Below, piece by piece: positions 32,159 to 42,045 of a stretch of DNA of 64,000 bases. The stretch spans positions 1 to 64,000 of the forward strand of contig CAWJDY010000003.1 of assembly GCA_963841705.1 (NCBI GenBank). Direction: 5' to 3'. Below the pieces are notes generated by a model. It was given only the letters and a program-made list of their open reading frames with translations, was not told the DNA's origin and ran no database searches. Origin of the DNA: VAZQ01 sp963841705 (GTDB lineage: Bacteria > Pseudomonadota > Alphaproteobacteria > Rhizobiales > Xanthobacteraceae). Numbering within the stretch: position 1 is the stretch's first letter; each line of letters begins with the position of its first letter. A program made the translations under genes and the position numbers.

Positions 32159-35100
32159 GCTTATTGCTTGCGCGGCGCCGAGCTGGCGAATGCGCTGACC
32201 CGCGGGCGGGAATATCGAGATCGCTGGCCAGCAGATCCGGCAATTCCGCCGACGGCGCGATCCGTGGCGGGTTACGGCGCCCGCGAGCGCGACTATCGAC
32301 GTTCTCGTCGTGCGGCCGTTTGATCGCGTCGGCGTGGGCGAGCGATTCGATCGGCGCCGCGTTCTCTGCCAGGCTAGCGAGCAAAGTCGTGAGGTCATGC
32401 AGCTCGGCGGCGACGACATGGATCACGCCCAACTCCTGCTGCAGCTCGCCGGCGACGGCAATGTAACGCGCGCCCAAAATGGCCAGTCGGAAACGCTCGA
32501 ACGTCTTCGGCCAGACGATGATGTTGGCGACCGCGGTCTCGTCTTCGATGGTCATGAAGATGACGCCGTTTGCCGTGCCGGGCCGTTGGCGAATGGTGAC
32601 GAGCCCGGAGACGGTAACGCGCTCGCCCGAGCGCCGCGCACGCAGCTCGTCATTGCGAATGATGCCGCGGGCGACGAGGTCGCGGCGCAGGAAGGATGCG
32701 GGATGCGCGCGCAGCGACAGCTCGAGAGAACGGTAGTCATTCACCACTTCTTCGCTGAGCGGCATCGGCGGAAGCGCGACTTCCGGCTCTGAACGATAGA
32801 TGCTCTGTTGCGCAAGCTCCTGAAACTCTTGCGGCTGCTCTGAGACCGACAAGCGCAGCGAGTCCGGCCGCATCCCGGTCCGATTCACCCGAAACAGCGG
32901 CAGATCATCCTCCCTGTCGCCCACGCGTCCCAGCGCTTTGGCTGCCCATAAGGCTTGTCGCCTGGTGAGCCCAATTGAGCCGAAAGCATCTGCATCGGCG
33001 AGCCGCTCGATAATGCGGGAGGAAAGACCGGTACGCAGCCACAGATCGCGCACCGAGGCATAGGGCATTTGTTTTGCAGCGGATTCGCCGCGGCGGGCTG
33101 CAACAATCAGTGCTGCGTCCTGCGCGGAGAAGCCTTTGATCTTGCGAAAGCCAAGCCGCAGCGCATGGGTGCTGTAAATATCCTCGGCCATATCGCGATG
33201 GAGCGCATGCACCCGCGATCCCGGTTTCGGACCCGGCTCGAGCGTTGCATCCCACTCCGAGGAGTTGATATCGACGGGTCGCACCTCCACGCCATGCTCG
33301 CGCACATCGCGCACGATCTGGGACGGGGCATAGAACCCCATGGGTTGCGAATTGAGCAAGGCAGCCGCAAACACATCAGGATAGCGGCACTTGAGCCAGG
33401 CCGAGGCATAAACCAGGAGCGCGAAGCTCGCAGCATGGCTTTCCGGGAAGCCATATTCGCCGAACCCCTCGATCTGACTGAAGCAGCGCTCGGCGAATTC
33501 ACGCGGATAATTGCGCTCGACCATTCCCTCGATCATCTTGGTCTTGAAAGTACCGATGGTTCCCGTGCGTTTGAAGGTGGCCATCGCCCGGCGCAGCTTG
33601 TCCGCTTCCCCCGGAGTGAAACCGCCGGCCACGATGGCGATCTTCATCGCCTGTTCCTGGAACAAGGGCACGCCGAGAGTCTTGCCGAGCACAGCTTCGA
33701 GCTCTTTGGACGGATAGGAAATGGGCTCGAGGCCCTGCCGGCGTCGAAGATAAGGGTGCACCATGTCTCCTTGAATGGGACCGGGGCGCACGATCGCCAC
33801 CTCGATGACGAGGTCATAGAATTCCTTCGGCTTGAGACGCGGCAACATCGACATCTGCGCGCGGCTCTCCACCTGAAACACGCCCACTAAATCCGCGCGC
33901 TGCAGCATGCGGTAGACGGCCTGGTCCTCCTTCGGAACGGCCGCTAGCGTGAAAAACCCCTTTTCAGCGATGCGCTTTTCGCTTTCCTGCAAGCTTTCCG
34001 GCGGAACCTGTGAACCGTCAGCTCCCGTCTCTTCTTCTTTCCGTCCTTCGTTCCGCAAGGCGCGAAACGCGACGCCATAGTGTTTTTCCGTGAGCTCGAA
34101 GGCCTTGCGCAGACAGGTCAGCATGCCCAGTCCCAGCACATCGACCTTGAGGATGCCGAGCGCATCGAGATCGTCCTTGTCCCACTCGACGAAGGTGCGA
34201 TCCTTCATCGCGCCGTTGGCGATCGGTACTACTTCGTCAAGCGGGCTGCGCGTGATCACGAACCCCCCGACATGCTGAGAGAGATGCCGCGGGAAGGATT
34301 GGATCTCGAGGGCAAGCGACTGCATCTTCTGCATGCGTGAGCTTTGCAGATGGATGCCCGCGCGCTTGAGCTCCGATGCGCGCACCGCGCCGCCGCCCAT
34401 TCCCCAGATCGAAGACGAGAGCGCGCCAATTGTATCCTCCGAGAGGCCAAAGACCTTGCCCACCTCGCGGATGGCAGAACGGCCGCGATAGGAGATGACG
34501 GTTGCCGCAATGCCGGTATGATCGCGTCCATAGTGTCGATAAATGTGCTGGATGACTTCCTCGCGGCGCTCATGCTCGAAATCCACATCGATATCGGGCG
34601 GCTCGCCGCGATCGGAGGAGATGAACCGCTCGAACAGCAGGCGGCCGTCACGCGGGTCAACATCGGTGATGTGGAGGCAGTAGCAAACGGCCGAGTTTGC
34701 CGCCGAGCCACGGCCCTGACAAAGGATGTTCTGGCTGCGCGCGTATCTCACGATGGAATGGACCGTGAGAAAATAAGGCGCATAATCGAGCTTGCCGATC
34801 AGCGCCAGCTCATGCTCGAGAGCCTGGCGGACATTGTCGGGGACTCCCTCGGGATAGCGGGTAGCAGCGCCCTCCCACGTAAGATGAACGAGAGCTTCCT
34901 GCGGGCTGGCGAACCCGCTGCGCCTCTCATCGGGATATTCATGGCGCAATTCATCCAATGAGAAGGTCAGCGTCGAATGCAGAGCCAAGGTCTGCTCGAT
35001 CGCCTGCGGCGCTTCGCTGAACAGACGCATCATCTCGGCAGGCGGTTTAAGATACCGCTCGGCGTTGGCTGCAAGACGCCGGCCTGCACGGTCGATGGTC

Positions 35101-35882
35101 AGGTGCTCGCGGATGCAGGTGAGCACGTCCTGCAATTGTCGCCGCTCGGGATGGTGATAGAGCACGTCATTGACGGCAATGAGCGGCACCCGGGCTTCCG
35201 CGGCCATCTGCGCGCGCTGCATCAGACGCGTGCGGTCATTGCCCCGATAGAGCATTGCAGCTGCAAGCCGTACCCGGCCCGGGGCAGCTGCGTGCAAAAC
35301 TGAAAGAAGCTCGCGTTCCCTTGCGCCTGAGTTTTTCCTCCTCGGCGAGCGCAACGTTGGACTGTCCGGCTTGATTGCTTCGCGATTCTTTGCGGCGAGG
35401 AAAGCATGCTCGAGTTGGAGCGCGCAGGGGGTGGATGCTGGAGAATTCGTACCTTCCGGCCCGCGCAGGAAGGGAAGCGAGAGAAGCTCCCACGTCGATC
35501 TTTCCATTACGATCAGCTCGAGACCTTCGATGTGCTCGAGCAGATCGTCGAGATAGAGTATGCATTCTCCCTTCTTGGCGCGAAGGTTGCCGCGCGTGAG
35601 CAGCCGGCACAGTCGCCCCCACGCCGGGCGATTGCGCGGATACGCAAGAATATCGGGAGTACCGTCGGCGAATACGACACGTGCGCCGGGATGGTAGGCA
35701 AGGGTCAATTCCCTTTCCCGTTTGATGAGATGCGCGCGCACCACACCGGCGACGGAATTGCGATCGCACAGCCCAATGCCATAAAGCCCGATATGGGCGG
35801 CCTGCAGCATCAGCTCCTCGGGGTGCGAAGCGCCGCGCAGAAAAGAGAAATTCGACGCTACGGCGAATTCAAAATACTGCAT
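32151..35882 (-). CDS. dnaE2: error-prone DNA polymerase DnaE2 (ImuC)
   Basis: DnaE2 is the damage-inducible C-family polymerase that, with ImuA and ImuB, copies past lesions and causes most SOS mutagenesis. ATG 35882 overlaps the imuB stop (TAATG). The N-terminal PHP domain starts YFEFAVASNFSFLRGASHPE, the palm has GEPPDIDVDFEHERREEVIQ with two catalytic Asp, and the late OB fold has GLVTIRQRPGTANGVIFMTI. At 1243 residues it is longer than the usual 1030-1170. The excess lies in two hydrophilic insertions, about residues 150-200 and 610-645 (LRNEGRKEEETGADGSQVPP), and in a basic tail. Confidence 0.95.
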   Translation of the reverse strand: MQYFEFAVASNFSFLRGASHPEELMLQAAHIGLYGIGLCDRNSVAGVVRAHLIKRERELTLAYHPGARVVFADGTPDILAYPRNRPAWGRLCRLLTRGNLRAKKGECILYLDDLLEHIEGLELIVMERSTWELLSLPFLRGPEGTNSPASTPCALQLEHAFLAAKNREAIKPDSPTLRSPRRKNSGARERELLSVLHAAAPGRVRLAAAMLYRGNDRTRLMQRAQMAAEARVPLIAVNDVLYHHPERRQLQDVLTCIREHLTIDRAGRRLAANAERYLKPPAEMMRLFSEAPQAIEQTLALHSTLTFSLDELRHEYPDERRSGFASPQEALVHLTWEGAATRYPEGVPDNVRQALEHELALIGKLDYAPYFLTVHSIVRYARSQNILCQGRGSAANSAVCYCLHITDVDPRDGRLLFERFISSDRGEPPDIDVDFEHERREEVIQHIYRHYGRDHTGIAATVISYRGRSAIREVGKVFGLSEDTIGALSSSIWGMGGGAVRASELKRAGIHLQSSRMQKMQSLALEIQSFPRHLSQHVGGFVITRSPLDEVVPIANGAMKDRTFVEWDKDDLDALGILKVDVLGLGMLTCLRKAFELTEKHYGVAFRALRNEGRKEEETGADGSQVPPESLQESEKRIAEKGFFTLAAVPKEDQAVYRMLQRADLVGVFQVESRAQMSMLPRLKPKEFYDLVIEVAIVRPGPIQGDMVHPYLRRRQGLEPISYPSKELEAVLGKTLGVPLFQEQAMKIAIVAGGFTPGEADKLRRAMATFKRTGTIGTFKTKMIEGMVERNYPREFAERCFSQIEGFGEYGFPESHAASFALLVYASAWLKCRYPDVFAAALLNSQPMGFYAPSQIVRDVREHGVEVRPVDINSSEWDATLEPGPKPGSRVHALHRDMAEDIYSTHALRLGFRKIKGFSAQDAALIVAARRGESAAKQMPYASVRDLWLRTGLSSRIIERLADADAFGSIGLTRRQALWAAKALGRVGDREDDLPLFRVNRTGMRPDSLRLSVSEQPQEFQELAQQSIYRSEPEVALPPMPLSEEVVNDYRSLELSLRAHPASFLRRDLVARGIIRNDELRARRSGERVTVSGLVTIRQRPGTANGVIFMTIEDETAVANIIVWPKTFERFRLAILGARYIAVAGELQQELGVIHVVAAELHDLTTLLASLAENAAPIESLAHADAIKRPHDENVDSRARGRRNPPRIAPSAELPDLLASDLDIPARGSAHSPARRRASNKLT

Positions 35883-37492
35883 TACGCATACACCCCGTGC
35901 AGGAACCATCGCGGCGGTGAGAGCGTCATCTCGTGATAGAGACCTGCACGAAAGAGCCAGAAGCGCAGCCCCGTTCTGTCCTCCGCCCGGAAATAATCCC
36001 GGGTAGGCGCGCCGCTTTCTTCATTCCACCATGCTCCTTCGATGCGTTCAGGCCCTTCGACGGCAATCACGTCGTGCCAGGCCCGGCGCCAGCGAAAGCG
36101 CACCGGCGGGCCGTCCGGAACAAGCGCCAGGACATCGTGAATAGGCTCGGGTTTCGGGAGCAAACGCAGCGGTCGTGCGCTCAATCCGACATCGCTGCGG
36201 AAGCGGCGGAAAGCGTCCCATCCGAGATCAACCGCCCTCTGGGCCGGAACGGCACTCGATGCGAGCTCGGGGGTGTGACTATCCTGCGCAAGCAGGCGTG
36301 TGACGCGGGTGCGTCCGAGCCGCGCGATCAGACGATCGATGAGATGGTCGAGCTCGACGCGATTCTCGCTAACCCCAAACCCGATCTGCTCCTCAGGACA
36401 CGGCTCTGCCACCAGCACCGAGAGCCGCGCAAGATCGAATCCGAAGCCGGGATCCATCTCATCGCCCAGCGCGGCAAGCCGCTCGATAAAGAGCGAGCGG
36501 ATTGCTTCCGGATCGCGTAGCGGGCGCGATGTGCCAACGGTAATGCGTTTGACCGCCCCGTCGGTCCGAAACAGCACAAGCTCGAGACTGCGGGCGCCAT
36601 CACCGCGCGCTGCAAGCGCGAGCTTCAGCTGCGCCGCCAAGCGCTCAACGGTCGCAAGCACGTCCTGCTCGCGTGCAATCGGATCGGGAAAACTCTTCTC
36701 CGCGATATAGGGCGCAAGCGGCAGGCGCGGGGAAAGCGGCTCGTATTCGCGGCCAAGGGCACGGTCGAGCTGGCGCAGGAGCTCAGCGTCGAAGCGGGCA
36801 GCGAGCGGTGAGCGCGGCAGATCAATAATGTCTCCAATGCGTTTCAAACCGACCCGCGCCAAGGCAGCAACCGTCTCCTGCGACAACCTCAGCGCCGCAA
36901 GCGGCAGCGGCGCCAGGAGCTCGCGCTCCCCGCCGGGTAGCGCGATGGCGATGTCGTCGAAATGCGCCGCCGCCCACGCTGCGCCTATGGTCGAGGCAAC
37001 GGCGGCACGAACCGAGAAGCCGAAGCCTGTCATGCGCGTGAGGAGATCGTCGCGAAGTTTTAGCTCGTTGCCGAAAAGATGCGCGCAGATATCGAGCAGA
37101 ATGCCATCGCTCCGATCGGTCGCAACCAATGGCGTGTAGCGGCCACACCAGTCGGCAATGGCCTCCAGGACGCGCGCGTCGGCCTTTGGGTCCTCAGGTA
37201 CAGCGATCAGAGGGGGGTGCATGGCGCGCGCCTGCGCAAGCGCGAGCCCGTTACGCAGACCGGCCTGCTCCGCTGCCGCATTGACCGCCAGAAGGAGGTC
37301 GAGATTGTTGCGCTTGCCGAAGACAACAACGGGGCTCGATGGGCGCCGGGCTTCACGCCATTGCTGCGCAATGCGGTCGGTTGAAAGGCGCTCCAGCCAT
37401 AGACTCAGAATCCGTGGCGAGCTCGAAACGCTGCTCCACACTGTTCCACTCCACGATCCACTCTCCAAGATGCCCACGCCGGTTGCGAACAA
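35882..37492 (-). CDS. imuB: ImuB, Y-family polymerase-like mutasome protein
   Basis: ImuB is a catalytically inactive Y-family relative that bridges DnaE2, ImuA and the beta clamp. The core reads RILSLWLERLSTDRIAQQWR, where active polymerases have catalytic Asp, then VVVFGKRNNLDLLLAVNAAA and a little-finger-like region. The C-terminal part has RYFRAEDRTGLRFWLFR-like sequence (DYFRAEDRTGLRFWLFRAG), usual for ImuB. The open frame starts with TTG 37492; GTG 37441 is a better candidate by length, so the gene overlaps imuA by about 90 bases or more. Middle gene of imuA-imuB-dnaE2. Confidence 0.92.
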   Translation of the reverse strand: MFATGVGILESGSWSGTVWSSVSSSPRILSLWLERLSTDRIAQQWREARRPSSPVVVFGKRNNLDLLLAVNAAAEQAGLRNGLALAQARAMHPPLIAVPEDPKADARVLEAIADWCGRYTPLVATDRSDGILLDICAHLFGNELKLRDDLLTRMTGFGFSVRAAVASTIGAAWAAAHFDDIAIALPGGERELLAPLPLAALRLSQETVAALARVGLKRIGDIIDLPRSPLAARFDAELLRQLDRALGREYEPLSPRLPLAPYIAEKSFPDPIAREQDVLATVERLAAQLKLALAARGDGARSLELVLFRTDGAVKRITVGTSRPLRDPEAIRSLFIERLAALGDEMDPGFGFDLARLSVLVAEPCPEEQIGFGVSENRVELDHLIDRLIARLGRTRVTRLLAQDSHTPELASSAVPAQRAVDLGWDAFRRFRSDVGLSARPLRLLPKPEPIHDVLALVPDGPPVRFRWRRAWHDVIAVEGPERIEGAWWNEESGAPTRDYFRAEDRTGLRFWLFRAGLYHEMTLSPPRWFLHGVYA

Positions 37493-38213
37493 GACGCGCT
37501 GACAAGCGCGGCGGTCCTATCGGACATTTTTGCGATGAGGAAAAATGTCGGGATGAGGCAGCCTCAATGATCCAGCGCGTGACAAAGCTGGAAGGCGCAT
37601 TGTCCGGCAGCGGGCGCAAAACAAGGCCGAGGGTGTCGCCGGCGGCGGCTGCAAGCGAAAGACGGCGCATGGCTGTCTGCTCGACCGCACGCGTGCGGAT
37701 CTCGCCGATGACGGTGCCGACTGCCCGACAACGCAGTGCTTCTTCCATTGCCCATAGCACATCGCGGCAATGCGGTGCCGCGACCGCGATCAACCGTTCC
37801 GGAGCAACCCCTGTTTGATCGAGACCTGGCCCATAGAGGACACCATTTTCGAAAAGCGAGAGATCGTCGGCGATCCAAAGCACGGCTCTGTCTGTGGGTA
37901 TCATTCTCTCTGCGGCCTGCCCGGAAGGGGGCCGATTGGCAAAGCGGCCGGATTGCCTCAGCAAACGTGCTGCGACCGCGAGGGCAAAGGCTGTAGCGGC
38001 AGGTGTCTCGGTCTCGCGAGCAGCGGCGAGCTCGTGCAGAGCACCGCAAGCAAGACCACCCCCGAGGGCAGCATCGATCAGCCCAATACCAAGCTTGACG
38101 GAAGCACTGCATTCGCCGGCAAGCCCGGTTGTCCTCTCGACTGCGGATAACCTTTGCTGCAGCACTGTGAGGAGAGGCCGCGATTGTTCCGATTTTTTGC
38201 GGGTTACCATCAT
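37353..38213 (-). CDS. imuA: ImuA, RecA-like mutasome accessory protein
   Basis: ImuA is a RecA/SulA-related protein needed for DnaE2-dependent mutagenesis. The 286-residue product has KLGIGLIDAALGGGLACGAL near residue 45, where RecA-like proteins start their ATPase core, then AVLWIADDLSLFENGVLYGP and VGTVIGEIRTRAVEQTAMRR. The Walker motif is degenerate, as usual for ImuA. ATG 38213 lies 17 bp from an SOS box, so the operon is LexA-controlled. The C-terminal coding end overlaps the imuB start. Confidence 0.9.
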   Translation of the reverse strand: MMVTRKKSEQSRPLLTVLQQRLSAVERTTGLAGECSASVKLGIGLIDAALGGGLACGALHELAAARETETPAATAFALAVAARLLRQSGRFANRPPSGQAAERMIPTDRAVLWIADDLSLFENGVLYGPGLDQTGVAPERLIAVAAPHCRDVLWAMEEALRCRAVGTVIGEIRTRAVEQTAMRRLSLAAAAGDTLGLVLRPLPDNAPSSFVTRWIIEAASSRHFSSSQKCPIGPPRLSARLVRNRRGHLGEWIVEWNSVEQRFELATDSESMAGAPFNRPHCAAMA

Positions 38214-38229
38214 GAGTGAGTTACCTTGC

Positions 38230-38244
38230 GTTCACTTTTTGTTC
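38230..38244 (-). promoter_or_regulatory. LexA (SOS) box of the imuA-imuB-dnaE2 operon
   Basis: The plus strand reads GTTCACTTTTTGTTC, a perfect alphaproteobacterial SOS box GTTC-N7-GTTC (direct repeat). It lies 17-31 bp upstream of the imuA ATG at 38213, where a bound LexA would block transcription start or elongation. It is the expected control of this operon in alphaproteobacteria. Confidence 0.88.
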
Positions 38245-38339
38245 CAAGGCAAAGAATTCCCCGCTCTCCGTTAAACGTCAAGCTGTTTTGTAAGCAGCTG
38301 ATTTTTATAAGGAATTGGATGTCGTCAAACGGCGAAACG

Positions 38340-39482
38340 CTATTGCGCTATGACACTTCGATTAAGCTGGCGGACATTTCTCACCCCCGTGAGCGCCATC
38401 GAGACATCGAGCTCCTTGCCCAGGATCTCGATCGCTTTCGCCACCCCCTCCTGCCCATAAGCGCCGAGACCATACACGAAGGATCGGCCGATCAGGCAGG
38501 AGCGAGCGCCGAGCGCCAGCGCCCGCAGCACGTCCTGGCCCGACCGGATGCCGCCGTCGAATATCACCTCGATCTGAGAGCCGACCGCGTCGGCGATCCT
38601 TGGCAGCGCCGAGATCGATGATGGCGCTCCATCGAGCTGCCGCCCCCCGTGATTCGACACCACAAGCGCGCTGGCGCCGGACTGCGCGGCGACCTTGGCG
38701 TCCTCGATGTCGAGAATGCCCTTGAGAATGAGCTTGCCCGGCCACAGGCTGCGCACCCATTCGACATCCTTCCAGTTCAGCGCAGGATCGAATTGACTGT
38801 GGGTCCACTGCGCCAGTGACGCCACGTTCTCCATCCCACGGACGTGGCCGGCAAGATTGCCGAAAGTCTTGCGCTTGCCCTGCAGTATCGAGAGGGCCCA
38901 CCCCGGCTTGCTCGCGATATCGATGAGATTGGCAAGCTTCAGCTCCGGCGGAACTGTCATGCCATTGCGGAGGTCGCAGTGACGCTGGCCAAGCACCTGC
39001 AGATCGACTGTGAGCACGAGGGCGCTGCATTTGGCAGCAGCGGCACGCTCGATGAGCGAACGAATGAAGCCGCGGTCCTTCATGACGTAGAGTTGGAACC
39101 AGAACGGTTTGTCGACAGCCTTCTCGACATCCTCGATCGAGCAGATCGACATGGTCGAGAGCGTGAACGGGATGCCGGCTGCATGTGCGGCACGGCAGGC
39201 AAGGATCTCGCCGTCTCCGCGCTGCATGCCGCAAAGCCCGATGGGAGCAAGCGCAAGCGGAAGGCGCGCCGGTTCCCCAAGAATCGTGGTGGTGAGATCG
39301 CGCTGCGACACGTCCACCAGGATGCGCTGGCGCAGCTTGATCCGATCGAGGTCCTCGCGATTGGAGCGCAATGTCTGCTGGGAATAGGATCCCGCCTCCG
39401 CATAGTCGAAAAATGCCCGCGGTACCTTGCGGCGTGCAACTTGCCGCAAATCCTCGATGCAGGTCATGGTGCGTAGTGGCAT
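38340..39482 (-). CDS. FMN-dependent alpha-hydroxy-acid oxidase/dehydrogenase (LldD-like)
   Basis: The 380-residue TIM-barrel protein oxidises 2-hydroxyacids such as L-lactate, glycolate or mandelate to keto acids. It shows FFDYAEAGSYSQQTLRSNRE, PIGLCGMQRGDGEILACRAA, FWFQLYVMKDRGFIRSLIER, and the catalytic motif VVSNHGGRQLDGAPSSISAL, where the His is the base and the Arg binds the carboxylate. The end has FDGGIRSGQDVLRALALGA, the FMN-phosphate region. ATG 39482 is preceded by GGGAGGAG. It stands alone between the SOS operon and glmM, with no lactate permease nearby. Confidence 0.9.
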   Translation of the reverse strand: MPLRTMTCIEDLRQVARRKVPRAFFDYAEAGSYSQQTLRSNREDLDRIKLRQRILVDVSQRDLTTTILGEPARLPLALAPIGLCGMQRGDGEILACRAAHAAGIPFTLSTMSICSIEDVEKAVDKPFWFQLYVMKDRGFIRSLIERAAAAKCSALVLTVDLQVLGQRHCDLRNGMTVPPELKLANLIDIASKPGWALSILQGKRKTFGNLAGHVRGMENVASLAQWTHSQFDPALNWKDVEWVRSLWPGKLILKGILDIEDAKVAAQSGASALVVSNHGGRQLDGAPSSISALPRIADAVGSQIEVIFDGGIRSGQDVLRALALGARSCLIGRSFVYGLGAYGQEGVAKAIEILGKELDVSMALTGVRNVRQLNRSVIAQ

Positions 39483-39738
39483 CACTCCTCCCCATTTTGA
39501 GGACAGCTTTCCCGCCTCGGATCCACCCAATGTAACTCAGCCCGCTGCCTCGGTGCACGACAAGAAGCCGCGACGGTAGGGGGAGCCCGGTCAAGAGAAC
39601 GACCGAAAATGAAGCCGCTGGTCTAATCCGGCGGTTTGGTTTATCATCACTGTCGAAATATCCCGCGCGTCTTCGCGTATCCTCTTGATTAGATGGTCCT
39701 TTTCGTTGACAAGGACCGCGCGCACGGGGCAAGAGGAA

Positions 39739-41082
39739 ATGGTGCGGAAGTATTTTGGTACGGACGGCATACGTGGCCGGGCAAACGGCGTAATTACGCC
39801 GGAACTTGCGCTCAAGGTCGGGCAAGCGGCCGGGCTCGTCTTCCGCCGTGGCGATCACCGCCACCGCGTGCTCATCGGCAAGGATACGAGACTTTCAGGC
39901 TACATGATCGAGACCGCGCTGGTCGCGGGATTCACCTCGGTTGGCATGGATGTCCTCCTCACCGGCCCAATTCCTACCCCCGCGGTCGGAATGCTCACGC
40001 GTTCCATGCGCGCCGACCTTGGCGTCATGATCTCCGCTTCCCATAATCCGTTCGCCGACAACGGCATCAAGCTCTTTGGCCCGGATGGTTTCAAGCTCTC
40101 GGACGAGGTCGAGCTCAAGATCGAGGCATTGATCGAATGCGAGCTCACGAAAAAACTGGCCAAGAGCGCAGATCTTGGACGTGCCAAGCGCATCGACGGC
40201 GTCCAGGATCGCTACATCGAATTCGCTAAGCGCACGTTACCCCGGAATCTCTCGCTCGGCGGGCTGCGGATCGTGATCGACTGCGCCAACGGTGCAGCCT
40301 ATCGGGTGGCGCCCGAGGCATTGCGCGAGCTCGATGCGGAGGTCATCGCGATAGGGGTGGAGCCCGACGGCTTCAACATCAACCGCGAATGCGGATCCAC
40401 CGAGCCTGCCGCCCTTTGCCAAAAGGTCAAGGAGATGCGGGCCGATATCGGTATTGCGCTCGATGGCGATGCCGACCGTGTCCTCATGGTCGATGAGCGC
40501 GGGCGCGTGATCGATGGAGATCAACTCCTCGCGGTCATCGCGCAGAGCTGGAAAGCGGAGGGGCGGCTTTCGACAAACGGCATCGTCGCAACGGTGATGT
40601 CCAACCTCGGTGTTGAACGTTATCTCGGCACCCTAGGAATCTCTTTGGCACGCACTCCCGTCGGCGACCGATACGTGCTCGATCACATGCGTACCCACGG
40701 CTACAATGTGGGCGGCGAATCCTCTGGGCACATCATCCTGTCGGACTACACTACGACCGGGGACGGGTTGTTGGCGGCGCTTCAGGTCCTGGCCGTGGTG
40801 AAGAAGCAGGAGCAACCGATATCGCGGGTATGCCACCGCTTCGATCCGCTGCCGCAAATAATGAAGAACGTCCGCTACAAGAGCGGCAAGCCGCTCGAAA
40901 ATGCCGAAGTGCGATCTGCGATCGAGCATGCCGAAGCCAGGCTCAACACCCATGGTCGGCTGATCATCCGGCCCTCGGGAACGGAACCGGTGATTCGCGT
41001 CATGGGGGAGGGTGAAGACCGAGTCCTGGTTGAGGAGATCGTCGAAGGGATCGTCGATGCCCTGACGAACGCCGCTGCTTGA
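39739..41082 (+). CDS. glmM: phosphoglucosamine mutase GlmM
   Basis: GlmM turns glucosamine-6-phosphate into glucosamine-1-phosphate for peptidoglycan and lipopolysaccharide precursors. The 447-residue protein starts VRKYFGTDGIRGRANGVITP, with active serine in MISASHNPFADNGIKLFGPD, the metal loop ALDGDADRVLMVDERG, the sugar loop GGESSGHIILSDYTTTGDGL and the phosphate-binding RPSGTEPVIRVMGEG. ATG 39739 fits the family; the frame extends upstream without similarity. In related genomes glmM often follows ftsH-folP; here a hydroxyacid oxidase lies upstream. Confidence 0.96.
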   Translation: MVRKYFGTDGIRGRANGVITPELALKVGQAAGLVFRRGDHRHRVLIGKDTRLSGYMIETALVAGFTSVGMDVLLTGPIPTPAVGMLTRSMRADLGVMISASHNPFADNGIKLFGPDGFKLSDEVELKIEALIECELTKKLAKSADLGRAKRIDGVQDRYIEFAKRTLPRNLSLGGLRIVIDCANGAAYRVAPEALRELDAEVIAIGVEPDGFNINRECGSTEPAALCQKVKEMRADIGIALDGDADRVLMVDERGRVIDGDQLLAVIAQSWKAEGRLSTNGIVATVMSNLGVERYLGTLGISLARTPVGDRYVLDHMRTHGYNVGGESSGHIILSDYTTTGDGLLAALQVLAVVKKQEQPISRVCHRFDPLPQIMKNVRYKSGKPLENAEVRSAIEHAEARLNTHGRLIIRPSGTEPVIRVMGEGEDRVLVEEIVEGIVDALTNAAA

Positions 41083-41261
41083 GAGTTCGGGGCTGTCCAG
41101 GCGCTTTGGACACGGCCGGTGCGACCCCAGATCGTAGGCCTGCCGCCCGGGCCTTTACTTTGGAATAGCTGTAAATCCCATCCAAACCGTTGCCAGACCG
41201 GCTGACCTCGCCTAGCTATGGTTACATACAGGACTAACTCCCTCGGGGTCGCCGCCTTCCC

Positions 41262-41471
41262 ATGATCGTCTGTTCCTGCAACGTGCTCAGCGACCATGAG
41301 GTACGCGCGGCACTTTCCAATGAGCAAACGCCTCGGAGCACGAGCCAGCTCTACGGGTGTCTCGGCTGCAGTCCGCGGTGCGGACGCTGCGCGGGGACGC
41401 TTCGCCGCATCATGGACGAGGCCATGAGCGGCGGCGCCGTCATCGACGGCTGCTTTTCAAGTACGCGGTAA
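41262..41471 (+). CDS. bfd: bacterioferritin-associated ferredoxin
   Basis: Bfd is a small 2Fe-2S protein that docks on bacterioferritin and gives electrons to release stored iron. The 69-residue product has the full set of cysteines: MIVCSCNVLSDHEVR at the start, then LYGCLGCSPRCGRCAGTL. The spacing resembles the BFD/NifU-type C-x-C...C-x2-C site, with extra cysteines. The bfr gene begins 91 bp downstream on the same strand, the normal pairing. I found no clear Fur or Irr site upstream. Confidence 0.92.
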   Translation: MIVCSCNVLSDHEVRAALSNEQTPRSTSQLYGCLGCSPRCGRCAGTLRRIMDEAMSGGAVIDGCFSSTR

Positions 41472-41562
41472 CGCGGTTTAATCCCTTGGGAGTTGCGCGG
41501 GCCATCGCATGGCCCGGCCGGGCGCTGTTGGCGGCATAGATTTAACCTGAGGGAAGCAAAGC

Positions 41563-42045
41563 ATGCGAGGCGATGCCAGGGTCATCGAATATCTCAATCG
41601 GGGAGTGCGGCATGAATTGACCGCGATCAACCAATACTGGCTGCATTACCGGCTGTTGGACAACTGGGGCTACCGGGATTTGGCCAAGCAATGGCGCAAG
41701 GAATCGATCGAAGAGATGCAGCACGCGGACAAGCTGATCCAGCGCATCATCTTCCTCGACGGCTTCCCCAATTTGCAGGTGCTCGATCCTCTCCATATCG
41801 GACAGAATGTACGCGAGGTGCTCGATTGCGATCTGGCAGCGGAAATGTCGGCGCGCGCGCTGTACGAGGAGGCAGCAACCCATTGTCACGGGGTCAAGGA
41901 TTACGTCACCCGTGACCTGTTCGAGGAACTGATGCACAACGAGGAACAGCACATTGATTTCCTCGAGACTCAGCTGGATCTCGTCGCCAAGCTGGGGCTC
42001 GAGCTTTATGCGCAGCATCACATCGGCAAGCTTCACGACCAATGA
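41563..42045 (+). CDS. bfr: bacterioferritin
   Basis: Bacterioferritin forms a 24-subunit haem-containing cage that oxidises and stores iron. The 160-residue sequence keeps every ferroxidase ligand at the standard numbers: Glu18, Glu51, His54, Glu94, Glu127 and His130, and Met52 for the haem (ESIEEMQHADKLIQR). Length and helices match the family. GAGGGA stands a short way before ATG 41563. It is paired with bfd upstream. Confidence 0.96.
   Translation: MRGDARVIEYLNRGVRHELTAINQYWLHYRLLDNWGYRDLAKQWRKESIEEMQHADKLIQRIIFLDGFPNLQVLDPLHIGQNVREVLDCDLAAEMSARALYEEAATHCHGVKDYVTRDLFEELMHNEEQHIDFLETQLDLVAKLGLELYAQHHIGKLHDQ

Noticed and set aside
41083..41261. Intrinsic terminator after glmM (TGTCCA...TGGACA)
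   Set aside because: The stem is only six pairs and no T run follows, so it cannot be called a terminator.
41472..41562. Fur/Irr operator upstream of bfr
   Set aside because: No convincing iron-box palindrome can be found by eye in the gaps before bfd or bfr.
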